Shown here: positions 57,182-64,000 of the stretch, piece by piece
Layout: every line of letters begins with the position of its first letter
How positions within the stretch are numbered: the first letter of the stretch is position 1
Assembly (NCBI RefSeq): GCF_002845985.1
Contig: NZ_PDFK01000002.1
Coordinates: forward strand, 186,001-250,000
Source of the DNA: Lysinibacillus fusiformis
GTDB lineage: Bacteria > Bacillota > Bacilli > Bacillales_A > Planococcaceae
Reading direction: 5' to 3'
DNA length: 64,000 nt
The notes under the pieces: generated by a model
What the model was told of the DNA's origin: nothing
Seen by the model: the letters and a program-made list of their open reading frames with translations, nothing else
Database searches by the model: none
Made by a program: the position numbers and the translations under genes

Positions 57182-57184
57182 TGA

Positions 57185-57629
57185 AAAAAGATCATGTCAA
57201 AGGCAGAAAAAGCAACTTTGCAAGGGGAGGGGGAGATTTCCGTTCCGCCAGCGTCCTTTCCAGGGGGCGTCCGATGAGCCGCTTCACTCACTTACGCTCG
57301 CTCCAGGGTCTCATCTGTGACGCTAAATCCCCTAGGAGTGACGCTGGCTCCACTCCAATCAACCATTCTGCAAAGAGTCTTTACTTTTTTTCATAGTAAT
57401 ATAGCGATTAAATAGCCCATTATTTGTATTCTTAGAGGGAATAAGCTCTTATTATTAATGTAGAGAAGTGATGCGTGACAACACCTCTCCATAAAGAGCA
57501 GTGAAGACCTTCACTTTATTTGAAAACCTTCACTAAAAAGGTAACACTTTTGTAGGTTGGAATGGAGTCAAGTAGCCTGCAACGGAAATCCATTTCTACC
57601 TTCCAATTGACTGTTTTGTTTTTCAACAC
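57185..57629. repeat. Composite GC-rich inverted-repeat element, copy B
   Basis: An inverse-oriented homologue of 18901-19410 across its length. Subelement B2 (about 57232-57365) is complete: GCCAGCGTC at 57247 pairs with GACGCTGGC at 57340. The middle spacer (57366-57550) matches copy A, including the stretch around CTCTTTATGGAG. Subelement B1 (57553-57592) keeps only outer edges (GGTTGGAATGGA, TGCAACGGAAATCC) and one AAGTAGCC arm, having lost about 90 bp. It begins at the amidase stop codon. Confidence 0.8.
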
Positions 57630-57633
57630 TAAG

Positions 57634-57666
57634 AAAAAAGCTGCGGATGCTATCCACAGCTTTTTT
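57634..57666 (-). terminator. Terminator of the YfcC-like transporter gene
   Basis: A near-perfect 15-bp stem (57634-57648 with 57652-57666) with A/T flanks lies 7 bp past the stop of the convergent gene. Confidence 0.82.
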
Positions 57667-57672
57667 CACGTA

Positions 57673-59079
57673 TTAAGAAACCCCTATTGCTACCGCAGCA
57701 ATTAACGCTAGGCATGCAATCACTGCCCAGCCAAGAATCATCTTCCAAATGAATTTGATCCACTTTTCATAGGGAATGCCTGCAACCGCTAAATAGGCCA
57801 TTAAGGCAGATGAAGTAGGAATAATAGAGTTCGTTAAGGAATCACCATATTGGAAGGCTAATACAGCCACTTGTCGTTCTAACCCTAATAAATCGGTAAT
57901 TGGTATCATAATCGGCATTGTTGCGGCTGCCTGTCCACTACCAGATGAAATAAATAAATTTAACAGTGCTTGAATAAATAACATACCGATTGCACTGATA
58001 GCATGTGGTAAATGCCCAATTGTTTCCGATGCCGCATAAACGATAGTATCGATAATTTTCCCTTGCTCTAAAACAACCGTAATCGCACGGGCAAAACCTA
58101 CAATTAAAGCACCGAATGTTACAGCCTTCGCTCCTTCAATGAAGGAATCAAAAATAGTTGCAGGTTTCAACCCACCAATTAGCCCTGCAATTAACCCCAT
58201 AATTAAAAAGGAGGCGGTTAACTGTGTTAAGAACCAGCCCCAATTAAATACACCATAAATATTAAAGCCAATTCCACAAGCCATCACAATAAATACAAAT
58301 TTATGCTTTCCTGTTAATGTGGGAATGTCAATAACGGATACATTAGATTTAGCTTTTTGCTCGATGTCATAAATAACACTTGCCTGTGGATTCTTTTTCA
58401 CCTTAAAGGCATAGCGAGATACATAGAAAATAGCAAAACCTAACACAAAGACATAGACAACTGCACGGAAGCCGATCCCAGAGAATAACGGTACATCTGC
58501 TAATGATTGTGCAACACCCACCGTAAAGGGATTAAGCATCCCTCCAAAAAATCCACTGGCCGCTCCAAGTGTGATCATGGCAGTCCCTGTCACAGCATCG
58601 AAGCCCATCGCACGCGCAATTGCTACACCAATCGGTACGAAAATAATTGTTTCTTCGGCCATCCCCATTGTAAAACCACCAACAGAGAATAAAATCATTG
58701 ATAATGGGATAAGTAATTTTTCTCTTCCCTCTAAAGCTTTTACCCCTTTATAAACACCAGCTTCAATGGCACCCGTGGAACGAATAATCCCAAAAACACC
58801 ACTGACTAAGAAAATGTAGAAAATAATTTGAGCCCCTTTTTCAAGACCCATTGGAATAGCTGTAAACATTTCGAAAAATGAAACTGGATCACTCTCAATA
58901 TGATGATAGCTTCCATCTACAACGAGCATTCGCCCTTCCTTATCCTCTATTCGTTCAAACTCACCTGCTGGAATAATATAGCTTGCAATACCCGCTAAAA
59001 AAATAATAGCAAAAATAATGGTATATGTATGAGGTACTTTCAGCCAACTTCTTTTCTTTACACCTTGTTCATTTTCCAT
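57673..59079 (-). CDS. YfcC-family membrane transporter (C4-dicarboxylate/basic amino acid type)
   Basis: 468 residues with about 12 membrane segments. It begins with a soluble tail and VPHTYTIIFAIIFLAGIASYIIPAGEFER, the start of YfcC/DcuC-superfamily proteins. Other marks are GMAEETIIFVPIGVAIARAMG and NLFISSGSGQAAATMPIM. Family members are variously linked to dicarboxylate, arginine/ornithine or peptide exchange, so substrate is left open. AAAAGGAGGG precedes the ATG and a promoter is at 59151-59179. Confidence 0.82.
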   Translation of the reverse strand: MENEQGVKKRSWLKVPHTYTIIFAIIFLAGIASYIIPAGEFERIEDKEGRMLVVDGSYHHIESDPVSFFEMFTAIPMGLEKGAQIIFYIFLVSGVFGIIRSTGAIEAGVYKGVKALEGREKLLIPLSMILFSVGGFTMGMAEETIIFVPIGVAIARAMGFDAVTGTAMITLGAASGFFGGMLNPFTVGVAQSLADVPLFSGIGFRAVVYVFVLGFAIFYVSRYAFKVKKNPQASVIYDIEQKAKSNVSVIDIPTLTGKHKFVFIVMACGIGFNIYGVFNWGWFLTQLTASFLIMGLIAGLIGGLKPATIFDSFIEGAKAVTFGALIVGFARAITVVLEQGKIIDTIVYAASETIGHLPHAISAIGMLFIQALLNLFISSGSGQAAATMPIMIPITDLLGLERQVAVLAFQYGDSLTNSIIPTSSALMAYLAVAGIPYEKWIKFIWKMILGWAVIACLALIAAVAIGVS

Positions 59080-59150
59080 GACATCACCCTCCTTTTAATC
59101 AATTTAGACATTTGCATTATATTGTCGCTATATGTCGTTAATTGAAAATA

Positions 59151-59179
59151 AATATACATGAGTTCAAATTTATTGTAAA
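59151..59179 (-). promoter_or_regulatory. Promoter of the YfcC-like gene
   Basis: TTTACA (59174-59179), a 17-nt spacer and TATATT (59151-59156) on the minus strand, 72 bp upstream of the ATG. The rest of the 560-bp gap up to the LPMO gene holds a small GATAAG/CTTATC dyad near 59250 and nothing else recognised. Confidence 0.65.
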
Positions 59180-59571
59180 GTATTAATTTTCTATTATTTC
59201 AGAAATTCTATTTATTTGTTGCCATAGCAAGCTTTCTCAGACACCCCTGCTGATAAGGATGCTTATCCTCTGCTACATAAAATATTCATACTCGATTAAT
59301 TGGATAATTATGCGTTCAGCAGAGCGCCGTAATTTGAGTATTGTGACCAAGGTTAACAACTTCTATAGCTACATTTCACGAATGAGAAGAGTAACTGTAC
59401 GTAAATTGACAAATTTTAATAGATTTGAAGATTTTATTATAATAGCTAATTATTTTTAATAGAAAACAATCCTCTAAAGTAAGATATTTACCCAATTAAG
59501 GTCTATATACTCATTAATTTTGCAACAAAAGTTATTTGCACAACAAAACTATTATCCTATAAAAACAGACT

Positions 59572-59600
59572 TTGAATAATTTTTAATATATTGCTATCAT
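59572..59600 (+). promoter_or_regulatory. Promoter of the LPMO gene
   Basis: TTGAAT (59572-59577), a 17-nt spacer and TATCAT (59595-59600), 41 bp upstream of the ATG. Just downstream, TTGGATAG and CAACTAGTAT on the minus strand loosely resemble the NagR site at nagA, but with gaps, so this is not claimed as an operator. Confidence 0.65.
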
Positions 59601-59640
59601 ACTAGTTGCTATCCAATTCCAACAAAAGGAGACTAGTTAT

Positions 59641-60996
59641 ATGAATACTAAATTCGCAAAAAAGTTAAGTAAAAAGGGAATAAGCGCTGCCATATTAGCA
59701 GCAGGAATCATGGGTATTTCAATGGCACCTAATGCATATGCCCATGGATTTGTTGAAAAACCAGCTAGCCGAGCTGCTTTATGTAGTCAAAATTATGGAG
59801 CACTTAATTTAATGTGCGGAAACATAATGTATGAGCCACAGAGTTTAGAGGCACCTAAGGGATTTCCACAAAGTGGGCCGGCTGATGGAAAAATCGCATC
59901 TGCTGGAGGTCTATTTGGTGGCATACTCGATCAACAAACCGCTGATCGTTGGTTTAAAAACACGATTACAGGAGGTTCAAATACCTTTACATGGAAGTAT
60001 ACAGCGCCACATTTAACAAGCAAATGGCACTATTATATTACTAAAAAGGGATGGAATCCAAATAAACCATTAAACCGTGCTGACCTTGAACTAATTGCAA
60101 CTGTAGAACATAATGGTTCTGCTGCATCGAATAATTTAACTCATACAATTAACGTGCCAACTGATCGTAGTGGTTACCACATTATTCTAGCTGTTTGGGA
60201 TGTAGCTGATACTTCAAATGCATTCTATAATGTAATCGACGTTAATTTAGTGAATAATGGAAATGTAGATATAGAAGCTCCAACTCAGCCAAATGGATTA
60301 CATACTACGAAAGTTACTTCAAACAGTGCCGAGCTAAAATGGAGTCCTTCTACAGACAATGTGAGTGTAAAAGAATATCAGATATTACGTGATAATAAAG
60401 TAGTTGGAGTGGTACCAGGAACAACATTCACAGATAAAAATTTAAAACCGACTACCAAGTATACATATACGGTAAAGGCAGTGGATGCAGCTGGGAATGT
60501 TTCTAATGAAAGTGAATCGATAGTTGTAGAGACAATGCATACAGCTCCAGATACAGAAGCACCAACGCAACCGACTGCACTTCACACAATGGGCGTAACA
60601 TCTTCAAGTGCAGACTTAATGTGGAGTGCATCAGAGGATAATGTAGCAGTTGACCATTATGTTATATATCAAGGAACACAAGCAGATCAAATGTCTGTTG
60701 TTGGAACATCAAAAACTACATCATTTATGGACATGAATCTCCAATCCAATACAACATATATGTATGCAGTAACTGCAGTGGATGCGGCTGGAAATGAATC
60801 AATTAAAAGTTCCATTTTAACTGTGACTACAAAAGATCTAGGGGCTTCTTATGAGCAATGGAGTCCATTTAAGGCGTACACAAAAGGAGATAAGGTTGAG
60901 TACCAAGGAAAGATTTATGTAGCCGTTCAAAGCTATCAAGGATACGGAGATCCAAATTGGATAAACGCATTGTCTTTATGGAAAGAAATTGAGTAA
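59641..60996 (+). CDS. Secreted chitin-active lytic polysaccharide monooxygenase (AA10) with FnIII and CBM5/12
   Basis: 451 residues. A signal peptide ends NAYA, so the mature protein starts at H35 (HGFVEKPASRA), the copper-brace histidine; the second histidine is H124 (TAPHLTSKWHYYITK). The AA10 domain spans about 35-205. Two fibronectin III domains follow (about 217-300 and 308-398), then a C-terminal CBM5/12 chitin-binding domain (about 405-451, YEQWSPFKAYTKGDKV... GDPNW). It cleaves crystalline chitin oxidatively, feeding amino-sugar uptake. Confidence 0.93.
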   Translation: MNTKFAKKLSKKGISAAILAAGIMGISMAPNAYAHGFVEKPASRAALCSQNYGALNLMCGNIMYEPQSLEAPKGFPQSGPADGKIASAGGLFGGILDQQTADRWFKNTITGGSNTFTWKYTAPHLTSKWHYYITKKGWNPNKPLNRADLELIATVEHNGSAASNNLTHTINVPTDRSGYHIILAVWDVADTSNAFYNVIDVNLVNNGNVDIEAPTQPNGLHTTKVTSNSAELKWSPSTDNVSVKEYQILRDNKVVGVVPGTTFTDKNLKPTTKYTYTVKAVDAAGNVSNESESIVVETMHTAPDTEAPTQPTALHTMGVTSSSADLMWSASEDNVAVDHYVIYQGTQADQMSVVGTSKTTSFMDMNLQSNTTYMYAVTAVDAAGNESIKSSILTVTTKDLGASYEQWSPFKAYTKGDKVEYQGKIYVAVQSYQGYGDPNWINALSLWKEIE

Positions 60997-61110
60997 AGTC
61001 CTAGTATGAGATTGCAGTGATTGAAAAGATCCTTTTAAATCAACAATAGTTTTATTTCTATAGATAATAGCTATAAATTCATGTTAGAAGTTAAATAAAT
61101 TCATACAAAG

Positions 61111-61147
61111 GCCATCGAGAAGTTGATCTCGATGGCTTTTGTCATTT
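61111..61147 (+). terminator. Terminator of the LPMO gene
   Basis: A perfect 10-bp stem (61111-61120 with 61127-61136) is followed by TTTTGTCATTTTTC. It is nearly identical to the mupG terminator at 43667-43707. Confidence 0.85.
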
Positions 61148-61189
61148 TTCTTCCTCTTTAATTTCCAACATTTAGTAAAACATTAACGT

Positions 61190-61252
61190 ATCCAACCCCT
61201 GCACGGAGTGGAAGCGGTTAGGCGCTCGCCCACAGGAAAGCAAGTAGCCCAT
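61190..61252. repeat. Partial copy C of the GC-rich repeat family
   Basis: CGGAGTGGAAGCGG, GGCGCTCGCCCACAGG and AAAGCAAGTAGCC match one half of subelement A1 (minus strand of about 18961-19021). The other arm and outer edges are absent, so this is a truncated copy. Confidence 0.65.
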
Positions 61253-61334
61253 GCATGTGTATATACTAATTATATCGCTTGCATTATTGATTCTGCTTCC
61301 ACAAGTTACAATTAACAAAAGTAAAAAAGACACA

Positions 61335-62435
61335 TTATAAGGAATTGAAAACCTTTTTTACCCATTCAAGAAACTCTCTCATATAGTGTTCCTGCTTAAA
61401 GCCATGATTCTGACCTTCTACTACAATTTCAGTAATATCCGCATCTGCTACTCGTGCAGATTGAATATATTCTTGTGGCCCTTTTACCCCAACAGCTAAA
61501 TCATTCGTCCCATAAGCAATAAACTGAGGTATATTTGCTGTGCTAAAATGTTTAGATAGATCTGTCTGATTCAAAAGCTCTTCACGCACTTCTGGACTTT
61601 TTACATCTTCATCTTTAAAAGAAGCAAAGAGCATAGGCACATTATAGCGATAGGTCAATGCTGGATAAATCATAGCTGCAGAGACAACTTTATCATCGAC
61701 TGCATCGATGTCATCAAGCTGATAACTATTAGGAAATAGATTTTTCCCCTGAATGAGATTAATAAAGCTACCGGTTTGAAAACCACCCGCGCTAAAACCG
61801 ATCAATCCAATTTTATCTGGATGAATACCATAATCATTTGCATGATAACGTAGATAACGGACAGCCCGCTGAACATCCAATTGGGGAATAGGCCATTCAT
61901 ATGGGTTAGAACGATAGTGTAGAACGAATGCATTGATACCTGCCTTATTTAATGATTCAGCTACTTCTTTTCCTTCAGCAGTTCCACCATCCATTTCCTT
62001 AAAGCCATAGCCACCTCCTGGAATAATAATGATGGCACTGTCACTGTTTGACCTCGTATAAGGAATCAGATATGGTTCATCTTCATAGGTAGATTTTTCA
62101 TAGCCTCCTACAATTTCATGGACATATGTAAAGGTATCAATTGCAGCTTCATTGTCTTTATATTCTTCTCCCACAATACTAGTAGAAAATTTGAATGTCG
62201 CTAAGAGTCTGTTAGGATTACCCTTAATATTCATATCGTCTAGCTTACTTCCAGAATGATTTCCTGCAACTTCTTCTCCCCAAATTTCAACCTTGTGCTC
62301 AATATCCGCAACTGGCTTGCCTGGTTTATTCCCAAATGGATTAATTTCAAGAATAGCGTATCCACTTCCTATAAACAAAGCGAAAATAGCTAGAATTATT
62401 CCCACTATCTTGGCTATTTTCTTCATTATGTTCAT
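61335..62435 (-). CDS. Membrane-anchored alpha/beta-hydrolase (esterase/acetyl-xylan-esterase-like)
   Basis: 366 residues. An N-terminal hydrophobic helix (IAKIVGIILAIFALFIGSG) is a signal anchor or uncleaved signal. The hydrolase domain has an oxyanion loop IIPGGGYG (near residue 137), nucleophile elbow GFSAGG, and candidate acid and base in GTNDLAV and GQNHGF. The fold resembles BD-FAE/acetyl-esterase hydrolases; substrate is unknown. AGGAGG lies 9 nt before the ATG. Confidence 0.83.
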   Translation of the reverse strand: MNIMKKIAKIVGIILAIFALFIGSGYAILEINPFGNKPGKPVADIEHKVEIWGEEVAGNHSGSKLDDMNIKGNPNRLLATFKFSTSIVGEEYKDNEAAIDTFTYVHEIVGGYEKSTYEDEPYLIPYTRSNSDSAIIIIPGGGYGFKEMDGGTAEGKEVAESLNKAGINAFVLHYRSNPYEWPIPQLDVQRAVRYLRYHANDYGIHPDKIGLIGFSAGGFQTGSFINLIQGKNLFPNSYQLDDIDAVDDKVVSAAMIYPALTYRYNVPMLFASFKDEDVKSPEVREELLNQTDLSKHFSTANIPQFIAYGTNDLAVGVKGPQEYIQSARVADADITEIVVEGQNHGFKQEHYMREFLEWVKKVFNSL

Positions 62436-62657
62436 AATATATAACCTCCTTTAAACCTATTCATGACAGTATTAAATAGTATATTAGCAGCCATTACTAC
62501 TTGTTTCTTAGTTGAGTATAATTCTAGTCGCTTTATGACCGATTTCACAAGAGACATACCAAAAGTGTCTTTCTCCATGAACGATCCCTGCTTCTGCCCT
62601 CAAACCAATATAAACTCCATATTCTAATAATTAAATTTGCTCATTATACCTTAAAAT

Positions 62658-62699
62658 ATAAAAAAGAACCTTCTATCATCTTTTATGATTCGAAGGTTC
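62658..62699 (-). terminator. Terminator of the DUF2642-like gene
   Basis: A stem of 8 plus 5 bp (62666-62673 with 62692-62699; 62675-62679 with 62685-62689) is followed on the minus strand by TTTTTTATATTTT. Confidence 0.8.
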
Positions 62700-62707
62700 G
62701 TACTTCA

Positions 62708-62929
62708 TCAATTTTTTGTAGTTTCCAATGTAACCCATACAATTTCCTCCATTCGAATGAAGAAAGGGGTACGATTCATCTCAAGGATCATATGGTCAGG
62801 TAGTATGGATAATAAAATACCTTTTTGCATCGTTTTTTCTGTTTGCACCACTACTGCCTGGCCAATCATCATGTTAAGTGTTTCGTATAAATATGGATTA
62901 GATCTACTCCCTATCTGCGTCAAGTTCAA
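62708..62929 (-). CDS. Small DUF2642/YuzF-like protein
   Basis: 73 residues from TTG 62929, preceded by AGGAAGGAG; an in-frame ATG at 62962 has no such site. The middle (GQAVVVQTEKTMQKGILLSILPDHMIL) and end (TPFFIRMEEIVWVTLE) resemble the small-barrel DUF2642 proteins of spore formers, several of which are spore-associated. The link is by recall and moderate. Another TTG at 62923 is possible. Confidence 0.6.
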   Translation of the reverse strand: MNLTQIGSRSNPYLYETLNMMIGQAVVVQTEKTMQKGILLSILPDHMILEMNRTPFFIRMEEIVWVTLETTKN

Positions 62930-62994
62930 GACACTCCTTCCTATAAAACTAACCATACTCATTAGTATATGAAGGATTTATAGGAAATGTTCCA

Positions 62995-63435
62995 TTATTT
63001 TGATTCTAGAAGTATTGTTACTGGACCATCGTTGATTAGTGCAACATCCATCATTGCACCAAAAATACCTGTTTCCACATGTAAGCCGAGCTCACGCAAT
63101 GCTTGATTAAAAGCTTCCCACAGCGGTTCGGCAACTTCTGGTCTAGCTGCACTGATGAAACTAGGACGATTTCCCTTTTTTGCATCCCCATACAATGTAA
63201 ATTGTGAGACGGATAAAATTGCGCCTCCATGCTCTTGGATCGAATGATTCATTTTTCCTTCCGCATCTTCCCAAAGGCGTAAATTAGCTACTTTTTTCGC
63301 TAAATAAGCGACATCCTCATGTGTATCCTCATGTGTAATACCTACTAGAAGAACATAGCCATTATCAATCGCTCCTGTGACAGTTCCGTCAACCGTTACA
63401 GAAGCAGCTTTACTGCGCTGTAATACTACTTTCAT
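62995..63435 (-). CDS. dtd: D-aminoacyl-tRNA deacylase
   Basis: A 146-residue enzyme that removes D-amino acids from mischarged tRNA. It starts [17 protein letters not shown]; the [17 protein letters not shown] motif and the C-terminal GPVTILLES (GP motif) are diagnostic. It lies 35 bp downstream of relA, as in Bacillus. Confidence 0.96.
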   Translation of the reverse strand: MKVVLQRSKAASVTVDGTVTGAIDNGYVLLVGITHEDTHEDVAYLAKKVANLRLWEDAEGKMNHSIQEHGGAILSVSQFTLYGDAKKGNRPSFISAARPEVAEPLWEAFNQALRELGLHVETGIFGAMMDVALINDGPVTILLESK

Positions 63436-63470
63436 GCATTAAAACCCCAATTCTATGTTGTTGCCAATCA

Positions 63471-64000
63471 TTAATTGATGACACGCTGCACCGAATAAAT
63501 ATCAGGTGTTTGTTTAATCCGCTCAACAACCTTATGCAAATGTGAAATGTTTGAAATGGAAATCGTTAAATGAATTGTTGCCATTTTATCACGATCAGCA
63601 CGACCACTGACTGCTAAAATATTTGTTTTTGTTTCACTAACAATTTGCATAATTTCATTTAAAATACCAGGTCGATCAAAGGCTGACACTTCGATATCCA
63701 CTGGATATTCTTTTTTCTCAGGGATGATTCCATGCTCCCATTCCACTTCAATTAAACGTTCTTGCTCATCCTCAATTTGAATATTTGGACAGTCTGCACG
63801 GTGTACAGAAACACCTCTACCTTTTGTAATAAAGCCTACAATCTCATCACCAGGTACAGGCGTACAACAACGAGAAAGTCGAATAAGCATATTATCAATG
63901 CCCTTGACGATGACACCCGATTCCGTTCGTTTTTGCGGAATTGGATTTTTCATTTTTTGTTCGATTTTCTCTAAAGCTTCTTCCTGCTCACGCTCTTTAC
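63471..64000 (-). CDS. relA: Bifunctional (p)ppGpp synthetase/hydrolase RelA (C-terminal part)
   Basis: The gene continues past the right edge; the frame is open to base 64000, with an acidic linker (KEREQEEALEKIEQKM). Present here are the RIS/zinc-finger-like region (LIRLSRCCTPVPGDEIVGFITKGRGVSVHRADC) and the C-terminal ACT domain (FDRPGILNEIMQIVSETKTNI). The catalytic domains lie outside the window. Together with relP the window holds two alarmone enzymes. Confidence 0.94.
   Translation of the reverse strand, partial: KEREQEEALEKIEQKMKNPIPQKRTESGVIVKGIDNMLIRLSRCCTPVPGDEIVGFITKGRGVSVHRADCPNIQIEDEQERLIEVEWEHGIIPEKKEYPVDIEVSAFDRPGILNEIMQIVSETKTNILAVSGRADRDKMATIHLTISISNISHLHKVVERIKQTPDIYSVQRVIN

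Noticed and set aside
59100-59640. Possible cyclic-di-GMP (GEMM) riboswitch before the LPMO gene
   Set aside because: No GEMM conserved blocks were seen, and the promoter lies only about 40 bp from the start codon.

Overview
The window is low-GC, gene-dense chromosomal DNA from an endospore-forming member of the Bacillales. Gene order follows the Bacillus subtilis yqe/yrr/yrv/yrz region, and an intact sigK is present. Several features fit Lysinibacillus or a close Planococcaceae relative best: the dispersed GC-rich repeats, the accessory genes and the protein sequences. The genus is inferred from recall, not from a database comparison. No tRNA, rRNA, CRISPR array or prophage was seen.

Layout. 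1-2831 is the nadD-yqeI-aroE-yqeH-yqeG ribosome-assembly/shikimate operon (minus strand). 2868-5081 holds phosphatidylethanolamine synthesis (psd, pssA) and the sporulation factor sigK. 5204-12533 has a 29-residue membrane-peptide ORF, mtnN, yrrS, greA, udk, the tRNA wobble-uridine genes trhP2-trhP1-trmR and mltG. 12705-18623 is an inserted organosulfur module: two flavin-linked oxygenases and a methionine-type ABC importer with two binding proteins. 18850-19460 is a composite structured repeat. 19457-24475 is the DUF1292-ruvX-ireB-alaS block, with a T-box before alaS. Then come corA with an M-box leader, an hpaB-like oxygenase and recD2. 30120-34475 is a second insertion: a eukaryotic-type HisA, an unknown 95-residue protein, an FtsW/RodA-like gene interrupted by an in-frame stop, a small alarmone synthetase and an MFS pump. 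34646-40036 returns to the conserved TPR-mnmA-iscS-cymR-rarA block. 40120-42223 holds three unrecognised genes, followed by tcdA.

43483-51378 is an amino-sugar and wall-recycling locus: MupG-type 6-phosphomuramidase, a lactose/cellobiose-type PTS (IIC, IIA, IIB), an Eis-type acetyltransferase, an HPr-like protein, a SIS protein, NagR and NagA. NagR-type operators lie before both nagA and the PTS, and a cre site lies before the PTS. 51834-55483 is hisS-aspS behind a T-box. 55598-57181 is an SH3b-amidase. The rest holds a second copy of the composite repeat, a YfcC-type transporter, a secreted chitin-active LPMO, an esterase, a small DUF2642-like protein, dtd and the 3' end of relA.

Themes. 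Sulfur handling recurs: MetNIQ and the desulfurising oxygenases, cysteine desulfurase with MnmA, and the cysteine regulator CymR. So do amino-sugar use (LPMO, NagA/NagR, PTS, MupG) and RNA-based control (two T-boxes, one M-box). The least explained material is noncoding: a family of GC-rich imperfect inverted repeats present as two composite copies and several decayed ones, arrays with a period near 21 nt, and a hairpin-rich 360-nt stretch between cymR and iscS.
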